A stretch of 64,000 nt of DNA from NCBI GenBank assembly GCA_030844895.1, contig CM061233.1, forward strand, positions 53,621,453 to 53,685,452, written 5' to 3'. The notes under the pieces were generated by a model that made no database searches, was not told the DNA's origin, and saw nothing but the letters and a program-made list of their open reading frames with translations. Source of the stretch: Ambrosia x helenae (lineage: Eukaryota > Streptophyta > Magnoliopsida > Asterales > Asteraceae). Below are positions 44,096 to 55,929 of this stretch, in pieces (within the stretch, counting starts at the first letter, position 1; each line of letters starts with the position of its first letter). The translations under genes and the position numbers were made by a program.

Positions 44096-46822
44096 TGTGA
44101 CATCCGTCACCTTTGACTTTCAATTAATTTACAAAAATAGTCCCCCAAATATTTTCAATTAAAGTCCTCAAACATTTCCTATAATTGTTGTCGTTTTCAA
44201 ATTTAATAAATGAGCGAAACTCAAGTTATAATATTTGCATGTATTTTGGATCTTGATCTCGATTTAATCTAACGCGTGTGTTGCGACGTAATTCGGAAAA
44301 AAAAAATATATCATAAAAAAAATTTAAGTTTAAAAGTTTTAAGTGTGATAAGTTAACTTAGTTAGTTGTTATTAAAGGAAAACTAACTAGAAAAACTTTG
44401 AAGCTAACTAAGGTAAATGTGGGGGCCATAATTGCCAAGCCTTGAAAGTTTTAAAAGAAGAAAAAAAAAACATCTTCTAATGCTGCTGCTCGAAGATCCG
44501 GCCACATTCCGGCCGCCGGACTATTTTTCCGGCGAAGACCAAACATATGTTTTAATGTCCATTAACTTCTAATAATTATTGCAATGCGTTTCTCCATCAT
44601 TAGGTAACAGTTTCAGACATGTTTAGGGTCATAAACATGCCTTAATCATGTGATTACTCGAGTTTAATAGTAGTAACCGGCGAGTTTTATACCAATCTTA
44701 AACGCATCATTTTAAGCGTGTATAAATACCTAGTTGATTGTAAATGATTGCTGCACATTCACACAACAAAACCCACAAGAAATTTCCACTAAAACACGTC
44801 CAGAAAGCCTCCTATTTGCGTTTTTTTTTTGCGAGTTTGAAGCTTTGATTTTGATCCTAAAAACGCGTTGTAAGTATACAATCTTGTTTGTATTATGATA
44901 GTCGAGTATTGTAGAGTAAAACCCCCTTATTACAGAGCTTCAATTGTGTCTTAATCGGGTTAATTGAACATTGGTTGAGGTTAGGGTTCTTAGGTCTTAA
45001 ATTGGGGAAGAAGATGATGGTTGAAAATGTTGTTAAATATATTTCAGTTTTAAATAATTAAACAAAACATGAGCTAGCCTAGTGGTGTGTGTGTGTATTG
45101 TGGATTGAAGGGGGCCGGGTTCGAGTCCCCATGGCTGCAATATTCAGAGTTTTTTTTTTTTTTCAGATTTGGTAATTCTTATTTTTTGTTATTTATTTAT
45201 AAATATATATATATCTTAAAATATTCATAATAAATTCATCTTTTGCCCAAAAATTATGAAAATTTAGGTGTAGCTTCTTGACACCATAAAGAACATTTCC
45301 ACATTTTTTATTTTCTGAAAAATATTTTTTTTTATATTTTTATTGAATTAAATTGTTTTAATCATAAATAATTGATAAAAAATTCATTTTTAATGATTTT
45401 AATCTCAAACTTTTTGAGTAATTATTTCTAACCATTCTCAACTGAAATAAAAATTATTGGTCAAGAAAACATTTATTTTATTAATTTTCCCATTTTTTTT
45501 AATCATTTAAACATGAATTAATCTCGTTAAATCAGTTTTAAATATAAATAAGTTTATATAAATTATGGGAAAATTATTCTAATATGTTTACATTAGAAAT
45601 CATCCATTTTCTATAAAAAAAATAGCATTTTTGGATCATGTATTGAATTATTAGTCTTATTTACGTTTAGTTAGACATAATAACATATTTATTTATTTAT
45701 ACAATTTAAACATCTATTTTATAAATGTTTTCTTATAAAATAGAAATACTCGTATGATTTAATGTCTTAATTATTTGTTGAATCGTTGTGTAACACAAAA
45801 ATTATTTATTTATATATTTATGATTATTGTATTATTTTAATTTAGTTAAAGTAACTAACTAAATTATTTTGTCTTAATTATTCAAACATATTGTTATCTA
45901 AATATTTAACCGGTAATAATTATATTATCTAAATAATATTAGAAACTTTGGTATATTATTTTTAATATACAACTTTTATATTAATTCGACTAATCATAAA
46001 ATCTCTAATTCCCCAAATCGACTTAGCAAACCCTAATGCCTTAGACCCTAGATACCTTAGACTTTGTAGACTTTACCTTACTAGTATTTATATACGTTAT
46101 AGGTTGAATTCCTCGGAATTCTCACTACTTAGCTCACAACCGTTTAAGTGGATTTCGATCGCTTTCACAAACTGTGTGTATATCTTTCCCCTTTTGACTA
46201 TTTTACATTTCGGGGTGACTCATGTACTTACTATCAAGTTTATATTTCCTTTTACTAAAATAGCAATTCTTATGTGTGTTTGCTTGTGTTATTTTGTGTA
46301 TCTATGACCTGTCAAATCATTAACCGCTGGGCGGCCTGGCATTTCAATGAATAGTACTATGGTTTATACCCTTGTGATTCTGTTGAGAGTCCTCGTCATT
46401 GCTATGTATTACATTACTACTAGCGCATACTATATATATCTGCTTTCTTCTCTTAGGGTTGATTTGACCGGATACTACTTATTTCATCTTGCAAAATAAC
46501 ACACGAATTGCTAAAGTTTACCTTACTATATATATCAAATGGATGTACTCACCAATACATTATATGTGTTGACAAAAATTGTTTTGTACATGTTTCAGGT
46601 GACGTTTGATGTTTCATGCTTTCACGCTTAGGCTGGACCTAGTGCTTAAATAAAAAGTTGAACATTTAATATTTATGTTTGAGATTTCTATTAAGACTCT
46701 TTGTATTTCGTTTGAATGATGGAAATTATTTGCTATTAATATTTACAATTTAGTCCATGTGCTATTGAACAATCGTCACTACGTGACACCTCGATGTTTC
46801 CGCCATCGGTTGGGGTGTTACA
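44096..46822 (+). repeat. 5' LTR of the gag-only element, 2727 bp
   Basis: It starts TGTGACATCCGTCACC and ends CGGTTGGGGTGTTACA. TATAAATACC at 44721-44730 is the likely TATA box, just after an ACGC/GCGT inverted pair. A tRNA-like cassette lies at 45075-45128. The tail is the terminus shared with the elements at 9721 and 57652. Confidence 0.94.
45075..45128 (+). promoter_or_regulatory. tRNA-like A-box/B-box cassette in the LTR
   Basis: TAGCCTAGTGG (A-box) is followed 32 nt later by GGTTCGAGTCC (perfect B-box), then CCATGGCTGC and a T run. The T run would act as a polymerase III terminator. The duplicate in the 3' LTR is at 50362-50415. Confidence 0.55.
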
Positions 46823-46825
46823 GAT

Positions 46826-46838
46826 TGGTATCAGAGCC
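46826..46838 (+). other. Primer-binding site (initiator tRNA-Met)
   Basis: TTGGTATCAGAGCC follows the LTR after GA, and GGTTATAGGGAATTAGG comes next as in the related elements. Confidence 0.9.
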
Positions 46839-47002
46839 ATGGTTATAGGGAATTAGGTTATTAGTAAATGCTTTTGACCTAGACTATAACTAAGCTACCC
46901 TCTATATGCTTTCTTTTATCCTCATATTTCTTTAGATATATTTTCTCCTTTTACTTCTCATTATACTCGGAGAAGATTTTTATCCTACAAATGAAACGAA
47001 AA

Positions 47003-47260
47003 CACCAAGTTAGGAGTGATATCCATATCTTGGTGAATAGTTTCACTCCTTATACGTTTTATTTATTTATTTTATTTATCCTGGAATATTTTCCTTTCGA
47101 GATAGGAGACGTCCAAATCTCAAGGAATCTATCCCTCCAAAAGAAACTTACTCACTAAGCTAGGAGTGACATCCTTATCTTAGTGACCAGTTTCACTCCA
47201 TCATATTTTTACTATTTGGAAGTATATCTTTGAGTTAGGAGTGAAATCCACATCTCGAGG
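47003..47260 (+). other. Tandem hairpin / pseudoknot array in the leader
   Basis: Three units have 7-base arms whose starts are exactly 26 nt apart: CACCAAG/CTTGGTG (47003, 47029), CACTAAG/CTTAGTG (47153, 47179) and CTTTGAG/CTCGAGG (47228, 47254, using G-U pairs). Each 19-base loop contains TAGGAGTGA, then an ATCC word. In the first two, TCACTCC, complementary to the loop, lies exactly 7 nt after the stem (47043-47049 and 47193-47199). A fourth, diverged unit (GAGAT/ATCTC) lies at about 47093-47125. The same array is on the minus strand at 62393-62635. Confidence 0.75.
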
Positions 47261-47320
47261 ATATATATATATTTCCACATTTCAAGATCCGCTAAAGTTT
47301 TGGAAATTATTTGTGACGGG

Positions 47321-47460
47321 GCACGTGCAATCTGGAAGGGTGAGCGCCTGTATTCTGAGTTTTCTGTCTAGGTTGGTAATTCGCATAAATCCCAATCAGA
47401 CGAGGGACCCGTTTACCTACCTGGGAATTCTCGGGATGAGCATTCACTTATAGGCTAAAG
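47321..47460 (+). other. Conserved leader block (copy 2)
   Basis: It matches 11291-11430 over 140 bp (GCACGTGCAATCTGGAAGGG to CACTTATAGGCTAAAG), between the hairpin array and gag. It lies in untranslated leader about 260 bp before the gag ATG. Confidence 0.65.
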
Positions 47461-47722
47461 TACGCCCCCACAAGTCACTAATAATATTTCAATTACTTTA
47501 GTCAGTCAACAGTTTCTTTGGAAACACTCTTATATCTCGTTTTATATTTGGTATTGTTTTTCATTTGAAGTTTTATCATGATTTTCTTTATGATACTCAT
47601 AATTTTTCTTATATCAATTTATAATTACTATATCTCATGTTATGTGTTACTTGTCTTGATATAAACTATGGCATTTCCAAGATTTTTTTTTCAAATCTCA
47701 TAATTATTGTTCATTTTTGTAG

Positions 47723-48880
47723 ATGTCTGATCGCGAATCTCGTAAGAGAGCCTCGAAGCGTCAGGCTAAACTGAAATCTGATCAGCGTATCGCGACTATG
47801 CTCAATGACAAGTTGGAAACACTTGTTCCTAACATCATTAATGCTATTATTCCAAACCTTAACCTGAACGGTAGCTCGAATGGGAACTCTAACGGGAATA
47901 CAAATGGAAATGGTGGGGCTAGTGAGAATAAGTGCACTTTCAAGCACTTCAACTCCTGCCATCCCAACAAGTTTAATGGCACTGAGGGAGCCACTGGGTT
48001 ACTTGAATGGTTCGAAAGTATGGAGAATACGTTCATTAATAGCGACTGTCCAGACAACCTGCGTGTTCGTCATGCCACGGGTGTTCTTCAAAAGAGAGCG
48101 CTCACTTGGTGGAATGGTGAAAAACATGCTCGAGGGACAGAAGCTGCTTTAGCTATGTCTTGGGATGATTTCAAAATCGCCATGACCACTGAGTTCTGTC
48201 CTCGTAGTGAGATGAAGAAATTGGAGGACGAGTTCTATCACCTTAAGCAAGACAGTGGAAACAATGTTCCCTACAACAACCGTTACCACGAGTTGAGCTT
48301 ACTGATTCCCCGTATGGTTACCCCGGTATCCTTGGCAATTGAGAAGTATATTGAGGGACTGCCACCTCAGATTCATGATTCGGTTATGGGAAGTAAACCT
48401 GCTACTGTAGAGGATGCCATTCGTCTCGCAGCATCTCTTACTGACAAGCATGTCAAGGATGGTACTCTAACTCGTAAGGGTACTAAAAGATCTACTGAAA
48501 CCCCTGCTACTACTGAACCGTCTCAAGCGAACTCTGTCTCTACCTCTAGTTCCAATAAGAAACGAAAAGGTGGAAACCAGAACTATGCTGTTGTTACACC
48601 TCTTAATCAGGTTCCTGTTGCAAACACATCTACTGCACCTCAAACTCAAAAGGTTCAGGGAAACTATTCGGGTTCACACCCTAAATGCATTTCATGCAAC
48701 TTTCACCATCCAACTACTCGACCCTGCTATAAATGTGACACTTGCGGCAAAGCAGGCCACACTGCTTCTCACTGTCGGGAAACTGAACCTGGGAATGCTC
48801 AAAATCAGAGGACTGGTCAACCCAGAGCTTGCTATGCTTGTGGTGATCCTAACCACAGCAAGATAGGTGTCCTCATTTAG
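47723..48880 (+). CDS. Gag polyprotein (capsid and nucleocapsid), frameshifted in the second zinc knuckle
   Basis: The 385 residues begin MSDRESRKRASKRQAKLKSD. A basic N-terminus and an Asn/Gly-rich linker (about 50-70) precede the retrotransposon Gag domain (about 90-230: LEWFESMENTFINSD, ALTWWNGEKHARG, FCPRSEMKKLEDEFYHLKQD, YIEGLPPQIHDSV). A Lys-rich stretch and two CCHC zinc knuckles follow. The first is complete (CDTCGKAGHTASHC, about 339-352). The second (CYACGDPNH) loses its last Cys because one base is missing near 48861, after which the frame stops at LI. Capsid function may survive. The start is the first ATG after the leader. Confidence 0.9.
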   Translation: MSDRESRKRASKRQAKLKSDQRIATMLNDKLETLVPNIINAIIPNLNLNGSSNGNSNGNTNGNGGASENKCTFKHFNSCHPNKFNGTEGATGLLEWFESMENTFINSDCPDNLRVRHATGVLQKRALTWWNGEKHARGTEAALAMSWDDFKIAMTTEFCPRSEMKKLEDEFYHLKQDSGNNVPYNNRYHELSLLIPRMVTPVSLAIEKYIEGLPPQIHDSVMGSKPATVEDAIRLAASLTDKHVKDGTLTRKGTKRSTETPATTEPSQANSVSTSSSNKKRKGGNQNYAVVTPLNQVPVANTSTAPQTQKVQGNYSGSHPKCISCNFHHPTTRPCYKCDTCGKAGHTASHCRETEPGNAQNQRTGQPRACYACGDPNHSKIGVLI

Positions 48881-49209
48881 CTGCTTTCATTCAGTCTCGT
48901 CAGCAAACCCCAGCACTTCCAGCAGCTCCAGCAGTTCCAGCAATCCAAGCAGCTCCAGCTCGTGGCCGTGCTTTCAACATCAACGCTAACCAAGATCAAG
49001 CTACCAACGACGTTGTCAATGGTACATTTCTTATTACTAACTTATATGCTTCGATTTTGTTTGATACCGTTATGGATAGGAGTTTTGTCTCGTTAGAAGT
49101 TGAACCTTGCTTACTCGTACTTTGCCCTCACGTTACCTATTCTTTTACTATGGAGGTTGTTAATGACAATCTTATTTTTAGATGCCCTGTAAATGCACGT
49201 AGAACCTAA
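48862..49209 (+). pseudogene. Gag-protease continuation in the shifted frame, protease site mutated
   Basis: After the one-base shift the neighbouring frame stays open for about 115 codons. It supplies the missing zinc-knuckle Cys, then a Pro/Ala-rich linker (PALPAAPAVPAIQAAPA) and the start of the aspartic protease (NGTFLITNLYASILFD). The catalytic triad DTG reads DTV at 49063-49071, which should abolish activity. The frame ends in TAA at 49209; everything after the protease is absent. A programmed shift is possible but no slippery heptamer is evident. Confidence 0.7.
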
Positions 49210-49377
49210 ACGATTATAAATTTTCTGTTAATCTAATACCTGCTTTTAGGAACCCTATGAACCAAGTTTATAAACCTTTCCTGGATCAAGTCGTAACTGA
49301 TTTTCATCGATAACATGCATACATACATCTTCACTTGAAAGAAATTTCGAGACGAAATTTTCTAAAGTAGGGGAGAC

Positions 49378-52109
49378 TGTGACATCCGTCACCTTTGACT
49401 TTCAATTAATTTACAAAAATAGTCCCCCAAATATTTTCAATTAAAGTCCTCAAACATTTCCTATAATTGTTGTCGTTTTCAAATTTAATAAATGAGCGAA
49501 ACTCAAGTTATAATATTTGCATGTATTTTGGATCTTGATCTCGATTTAATCTAACGCGTGTGTTGCGACGTAATTCGGAAAAAAAAATATATCATAAAAA
49601 AAAATTTAAGTTTAAAAGTTTTAAGTGTGATAAGTTAACTTAGTTAGTTGTTATTAAAGGAAAACTAACTAGAAAAACTTTGAAGCTAACTAAGGTAAAT
49701 GTGGGGGGGCCATAATTGCCAAGCCTTGAAAGTTTTAAAAGAAGAAAAAAAAAAACATCTTCTAATGCTGCTGCTCGAAGATCCGGCCACATTCCGGCCG
49801 CCGGACTATTTTTCCGGCGAAGACCAAACATATGTTTTAATGTCCATTAACTTCTAATAATTATTGCAATGCGTTTCTCCATCATTAGGTAACAGTTTCA
49901 GACATGTTTAGGGTCATAAACGTGCCTTAATCATGTGATTACTCGAGTTTAATAGTAGTAACCGGCGAGTTTTATACCAATCTTAAACGCATCATTTTAA
50001 GCGTGTATAAATACCTAGTTGATTGTAAATGATTGCTGCACATTCACACAACAAAACCCACAAGAAATTTCCACTAAAACACGTCCAGAAAGCCTCCTAT
50101 TTGCGTTTTTTTTTTTGCGAGTTTGAAGCTTTGATTTTGATCCTAAAAAACGCGTTGTAAGTATACAATCTTGTTTGTATTATGATAGTCGAGTATTGTA
50201 GAGTAAAACCCCCTTATTACAGAGCTTCAATTGTGTCTTAATCGGGTTAATTGAACATTGGTTGAGGTTAGGGTTCTTAGGTCTTAAATTGGGGAAGAAG
50301 ATGATGGTTGAAAATGTTGTTAAATATATTTCAGTTTTAAATAATTAAACAAAACATGAGCTAGCCTAGTGGTGTGTGTGTGTATTGTGGATTGAAGGGG
50401 GCCGGGTTCGAGTCCCCATGGCTGCAATATTCAGAGTTTTTTTTTTTTTTCAGATTTGGTAATTCTTATTTTTTGTTATTTATTTATAAATATATATATA
50501 TCTTAAAATATTCATAATAAATTCATCTTTTGCCCAAAAATTATGAAAATTTAGGTGTAGCTTCTTGACACCATAAAGAACATTTCCACATTTTTTATTT
50601 TCTGAAAAATATTTTATTTTTATATTTTTATTGAATTAAATTGTTTTAATCATAAATAATTGATAAAAAATTCATTTTTAATGATTTTAATCTCAAACTT
50701 TTTGAGTAATTATTTCTAACCATTCTCAACTGAAATAAAAATTATTGGTCAAGAAAACATTTATTTTATTAATTTTCCCATTTTTTTTAATCATTTAAAC
50801 ATGAATTAATCTCGTTAAATCAGTTTTAAATATAAATAAGTTTATATAAATTATGGGAAAATTATTCTAATATGTTTACATTAGAAATCATCCATTTTCT
50901 ATAAAAAATAGCATTTTTGGATCATGTATTGAATTATTAGTCTTATTTACGTTTAGTTAGACATAATAACATATTTATTTATTTATACAATTTAAACATC
51001 TATTTTATAAATGTTTTCTTATAAAATAGAAATACTCGTATGATTTAATGTCTTAATTATTTGTTGAATCGTTGTGTAACACAAAAATTATTTATTTATA
51101 TATTTATGATTATTGTATTATTTTAATTTAGTTAAAGTAACTAACTAAATTATTTTGTCTTAATTATTCAAACATATTGTTATCTAAATATTTAACCGGT
51201 AATAATTATATTATCTAAATAATATTAGAAACTTTGGTATATTATTTTTAATATACAACTTTTATATTAATTCGACTAATCATAAAATCTCTAATTCCCC
51301 AAATCGACTTAGAAAACCCTAATGCCTTAGACCCTAGATACCTTAGACTTTGTAGACTTTACCTTACTAGTATTTATATACGTTATAGGTTGAATTCCTC
51401 GGAATTCTCACTACTTAGCTCACAACCGTTTAAGTGGATTTCGATCGCTTTCACAAACTGTGTGTATATCTTTCCCCTTTTGACTATTTTACATTTCGGG
51501 GTGACTCATGTACTTACTATCAAGTTTATATTTCCTTTTACTAAAATAGCAATTCTTATGTGTGTTTGCTTGTGTTATTTTGTGTATCTATGACCTGTCA
51601 AATCATTAACCGCTGGGCGGCCTGGCATTTCAATGAATAGTACTATGGTTTATACCCTTGTGATTCTGTTGAGAGTCCTCGTCATTGCTATGTATTACAT
51701 TACTACTAGCGCATACTATATATATCTGCTTTCTTCTCTTAGGGTTGATTTGACCCGGATACTACTTATTTCATCTTGCAAAATAACACACGAATTGCTA
51801 AAGTTTACCTTACTATATATATCAAATGGATGTACTCACCAATACATTATATGTGTTGACAAAAATTGTTTTGTACATGTTTCAGGTGACGTTTGATGTT
51901 TCATGCTTTCACGCTTAGGCTGGACCTAGTGCTTAAATAAAAAGTTGAACATTTAATATTTATGTTTGAGATTTCTATTAAGACTCTTTGTATTTCGTTT
52001 GAATGATGGAAATTATTTGCTATTAATATTTACAATTTAGTCCATGTGCTATTGAACAATCGTCACTACGTGACACCTCGATGTTTCCGCCATCGGTTGG
52101 GGTGTTACA
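49378..52109 (+). repeat. 3' LTR of the gag-only element, 2732 bp
   Basis: It is preceded by the purine tract AAAGTAGGGGAGAC and nearly identical to the 5' LTR. Differences include a longer G run near 49706 and an A/G change near 49921. Its tRNA-like cassette is at 50362-50415 and its TATA box at 50006-50013. Confidence 0.94.
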
Positions 52110-52114
52110 GACTA

Positions 52115-53390
52115 CAAGGCTCACTTTTCCCAAAATAACAACAAATTTCACAATCACAATCGTTGAGTAGCTTAACCCATCTTTGCTACCTCATAATAAG
52201 CTCTTCTTGATCAAAACTATGTTGAAGACTTCTATGATCTGTAAAGATCGTACACTAAGTACCATAAAGATAGTGTCTCCAAATCCTGAGCGCCAAAATC
52301 ACATCTCCAATCTCCAAGTCGTGTGTCTTGTAATTCACTTTGAGCACTTTTAGTTATCTTGAAGCATAAGCTTGCATCAACACGCAACCTAAGCCCTAAT
52401 GTGAATCATTACAGTACACCACATAGCCAACGTTTCCATCGGGAAAAGACAGTGTTGGCGCACTACACAACTTTTTCTTTAACATCTGAAAGGCTTCCTC
52501 TTGCTTTTCAATCCCTTTATACTTGCGTCCTTTTTGGATTAATAACGTCAAAGGCTGCGCCATCTTGGGAAAATTACCGACGAATTGGCGGTAATATCCA
52601 GCAAAACCCAAAAATTTGCGTATCTCTACGGGAGATTTAGGCACATTCAACTCCTTGATTGCCTCTATCTTCGCTGGGTCCACTTGAATGTCTTTCTCAC
52701 TAGTGACATGACCCGTGGAATGAACTTCACACATCCTGAATTCACACCTTGCGATCTTCGCTAATAACTTCCCGTTTTCCAATAATTCTCAAATAAGTCT
52801 CAAGTGTTGTTTGTGATCCTTTCTAGTTCGTGTATAAATAAGCATAGCGTCGATGTATACTTATAACGAACTTATTTGAACATGGTTTACGAACCCTATT
52901 CATAAGATCATAAACATTGCCGGTACGTTCGCTAAACCAAACGGCATCACTAGAAACTCATAATCATCGCATCGCGTCTTGAAAGCGGTCTTCGAAGTAT
53001 CCTCCTTCACAATCTTCAGCTGATGATGACCAATTCTAAGGTCAATCCTTGAATAAAGGCTCGATCCTCATAACTGATCGAATAAACCATCAATTCCGGG
53101 CAATGAGTATCGATTTCTAATAGTGAGTTTGTTCAACTCCCTATAACCAATACACGTTCTAACCATTCCGTCCTTCTCCTTTGACGAACAACCCTAGTGC
53201 TCATCACTTGATCCTTGGGAAGCATAACTTGATATACTGAAACCTTCTTCTCCAACAATTCTTGCAATTGATTCGAAGGCTCTTGCATTTCTGGAGGTGT
53301 TAGTCGATAAGGAAACTTAGCAACTAATGCGACACCGAGCACAAGATCTATTTGAAATTCCAACTGCCTTGAAGGCGACATACCAGGCAA
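52115..53390 (-). pseudogene. Reverse transcriptase and RNase H remnant, catalytic residue lost
   Basis: On the minus strand from 53390 the order is the RT N-terminus (FQIDLVLG, PYRLTPPEMQEPSNQLQELL), the fingers/palm (RIDLRIGHHQLKI, TAFKTRCDDYEFLVMPFGLA), the catalytic loop, the RT C-terminus (PKSPVEIRKFLGFAGYYRQF) and RNase H (FTDHRSLQ, MR, RWVKLLND). The catalytic F/Y-x-D-D motif reads YIDA (52846-52857), so the second Asp is gone. Frameshifts and stops occur between blocks. Only 52396-52782 and 53133-53390 remain open for any length. Confidence 0.85.
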
Positions 53391-54360
53391 ATAATCTTCT
53401 GAAAAAAAAAACTTCGGGATGTTCTCAACTGCCGGAATTTCCTCAAACTCCTTTCTCCCAGCCTTAGTGTTAACAACATAGGCTATAAATGCAGAGTATC
53501 CTTTCCGCAGGAGCTTTGCGCCTTCATTACATTATCCATCTTTAACGACTTTTCTCTAAGTCACCGCGTATGACCAAAATCTCATTGTCCGATACAGGAA
53601 TACGGACCAATCTTCCATGACATATGACCTCCGCTCGATTCTCAGATAACCACTCCATTCCTTTATGATAGTTTGTCGAGAGCCACCAACACTAACGGTG
53701 AGAAGCGTAAAACACAATCAAAATATATAACCAGGTTCCTCTACATGAACCTCGGAAGCTCAAGAAACAAGATCATCGAAATCTTAGAATGGTTTACTAA
53801 AACCGGAATCGCAATAATACGAACAGGTGAAAAATTAATAATCAAGGTCGGAAGTAAAATAATAATCAACAAATAACCAAATAATCTTTATACCTTACGC
53901 ATATACCCTCACGATAGATCTTCTTAGGACCTTCTTGTGCCAGTAAGCTCGCCATAACATGACGTCAATGTTATCGAAAATTTACCTCGCAAGATCACCC
54001 TATTAATATCCATCACGAGTTATATCATAAGCACTCATACATTCACATAGCCACACATATATAGATACACATATATATTACGTACGTAACGTTAGTCTTG
54101 CGTGCCATCCTTGATGTCATTCCTGATTACATTCCAGCATGCGCAGTATCACTTTCACGACAAGATGCCTCTTCACGACATTTCGAATCTAAATTATTGC
54201 TAACGACGTAAGCTCATCCCGACTCATGGGAATGTGAAACCCCAGATGCTTCGATCAATCCATTATGCATTCGTGCCACCAACTTGTCCAATTGCTTGAC
54301 ACGATTGCGCGTCCTTGCTAACGTCGATATCCATTTGGCGATTTGTGCTTTTCTCGAGGA

Positions 54361-54398
<38 letters not shown>

Positions 54399-55081
54399 TT
54401 TACATATACTTACACACAGCATATAATCAAATAGATTGTTCCTCGTAACTTTGGAACAATGACTCAGCTAAATTCTATATGAAGATACACTTTACTATAC
54501 AAAGGGATAACTCACCGGTTACTAATAAGATATGCCTAGTCATCACTAGCTATTATACATTCTATTCACCATTATAGTAAATACTCACTAATCACATAAG
54601 GAAATGTTTCTTATGTCGCAGAAACTTACGCTAAGATAATGTATTTCAATACACTAATATTATTCCACTTATTTGGCAATGGTTGGATATTTTTATTTCG
54701 TAGGCGTTCACGCTAAGCATTGTGTCTTAGTAACTTCGGTCCCTAGTCAAAACAATACACTGGTTAAAGCCTAAATGTCTCTATTGACACTCAATTCGCT
54801 AAAACCTATGGTTATGATAATATCGGTCAAAGCCCGATGTAACTAGTATCGTACTTTATTCGCTTTGCCTGCTCAGCAGTATTGGACTGTGATCAGGCTC
54901 ACGGTTTCGCATTAGTTTCATCTCAAAGAGACTAACCAACACTCGTACGATAGAGAAGGTATCCCACCCCCTATAAGGAAGTGTTTGTTACCCTTCTCAA
55001 CCGATGTGTGACCTTATAATCCATTCCCCTTAGAGAATTCAGTGTTCTTGAAGGAACAACTGACACACCAATCCGAGACCA
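53391..55081 (-). other. Decayed gag/protease and leader region of the old element
   Basis: It lies between the primer site and the RT remnant, where gag and protease belong. I find no recognisable Gag domain or zinc knuckle in any frame, so this part is deleted or decayed. A TA tract occupies 54365-54396. Confidence 0.5.
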
Positions 55082-55095
55082 GGCTTTGATACCAA
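55082..55095 (-). other. Primer-binding site of the old element (minus strand)
   Basis: On the minus strand TTGGTATCAAAGCC follows the LTR after AAGC. It differs from the usual TGGTATCAGAGCC by one base. Confidence 0.75.
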
Positions 55096-55929
55096 GCTTT
55101 GTCACACCCCGAATTTCCTTGTGGGTTGATCTCTTTAATACTACGCAGCGGAATATATACTTCTAAGACTCTTTGTACTCCAAACGCCATTTCTAAACTC
55201 TAAGGTTTCCAGTTCCAAGATGTTTGCCTATTCCAACCATGCCATTGCCAAAAATCTAAACCTGAAAGACATACTTAAAGACGTCAACATAAAGTTGGTG
55301 AGTTCATGGTTTTATATTTGTACTTTGTAAACCCATATCCAATAACATGATTTCTTCCCATTAATCACCCAACCTGAACCATCCTGTTCAATAATGAGAT
55401 TTCCTCCCATAGTATAAAATGTATTTAAAAGCAAAAGTAATAAAACAAAAACGTTCGATGCCAACATGTTTTTATAAAATAAAAAGCGATTGTCGCATTT
55501 ACAGGTTTTAAAGAAATTACTCATATTTCTTAGCTTTTAAAAACAAAAGGTGTATGATTTCCGTATTACTAGCATGATGTATCCAAAGGCTTTTAATCAA
55601 TCCATAACTTTGTTTCCCGCGGTGCCGTTCTTATCCAAGACGGACTTGCTGATGTTTATGTTCATTTTTCAATCAGATCCCATGACCATCAATACAATAC
55701 CTTGATCATGAAAACGGGGGAGTCAACCCAATAGTACTACAACATAAACAACAGCCTTTTCTGAAGGCTAATGATTAAAATGTGTTGGGAGTGTGAGTGG
55801 CAACCTGTTGGTTGACACTGGTGTCACGAAAGAATCGTAGCCACCGGTGCACAAACCAGAGGGCATCAATTATTCTGTATTTCCAGTTTTATTCATCATA
55901 CCCGCATGTTAATCCCTTTATAACAAAAT

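Larger units (their letters stand above)
44096..52109 (+). mobile_element. Young gag-only LTR retrotransposon, duplication GACTA
   Basis: LTRs of 2.7 kb (44096-46822 and 49378-52109) differ by only a few bases over their length. GACTA flanks the element (44091-44095 and 52110-52114). The 2.55 kb internal region has a tRNA-Met primer site, a hairpin array, the shared leader block, a gag gene and the start of a protease, then passes directly to the purine tract. Reverse transcriptase, RNase H and integrase are absent, so recent movement was in trans. It sits in the pol region of the older minus-strand element. Confidence 0.94.

Noticed and set aside
45075..45128. Genuine tRNA gene
   Set aside because: A- and B-boxes fit, but I could not form an acceptor stem and anticodon arm of normal length. 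It is kept as tRNA-like only.
46104..46307. 67-codon frame repeated at 51390
   Set aside because: Again an LTR duplicate, hydrophobic through AT-richness, and not conserved in related LTRs.
48861..48880. Programmed frameshift between gag and protease
   Set aside because: No slippery heptamer is evident, and the shift falls inside a zinc knuckle, where a one-base deletion is the simpler explanation. Not excluded, but not claimed.
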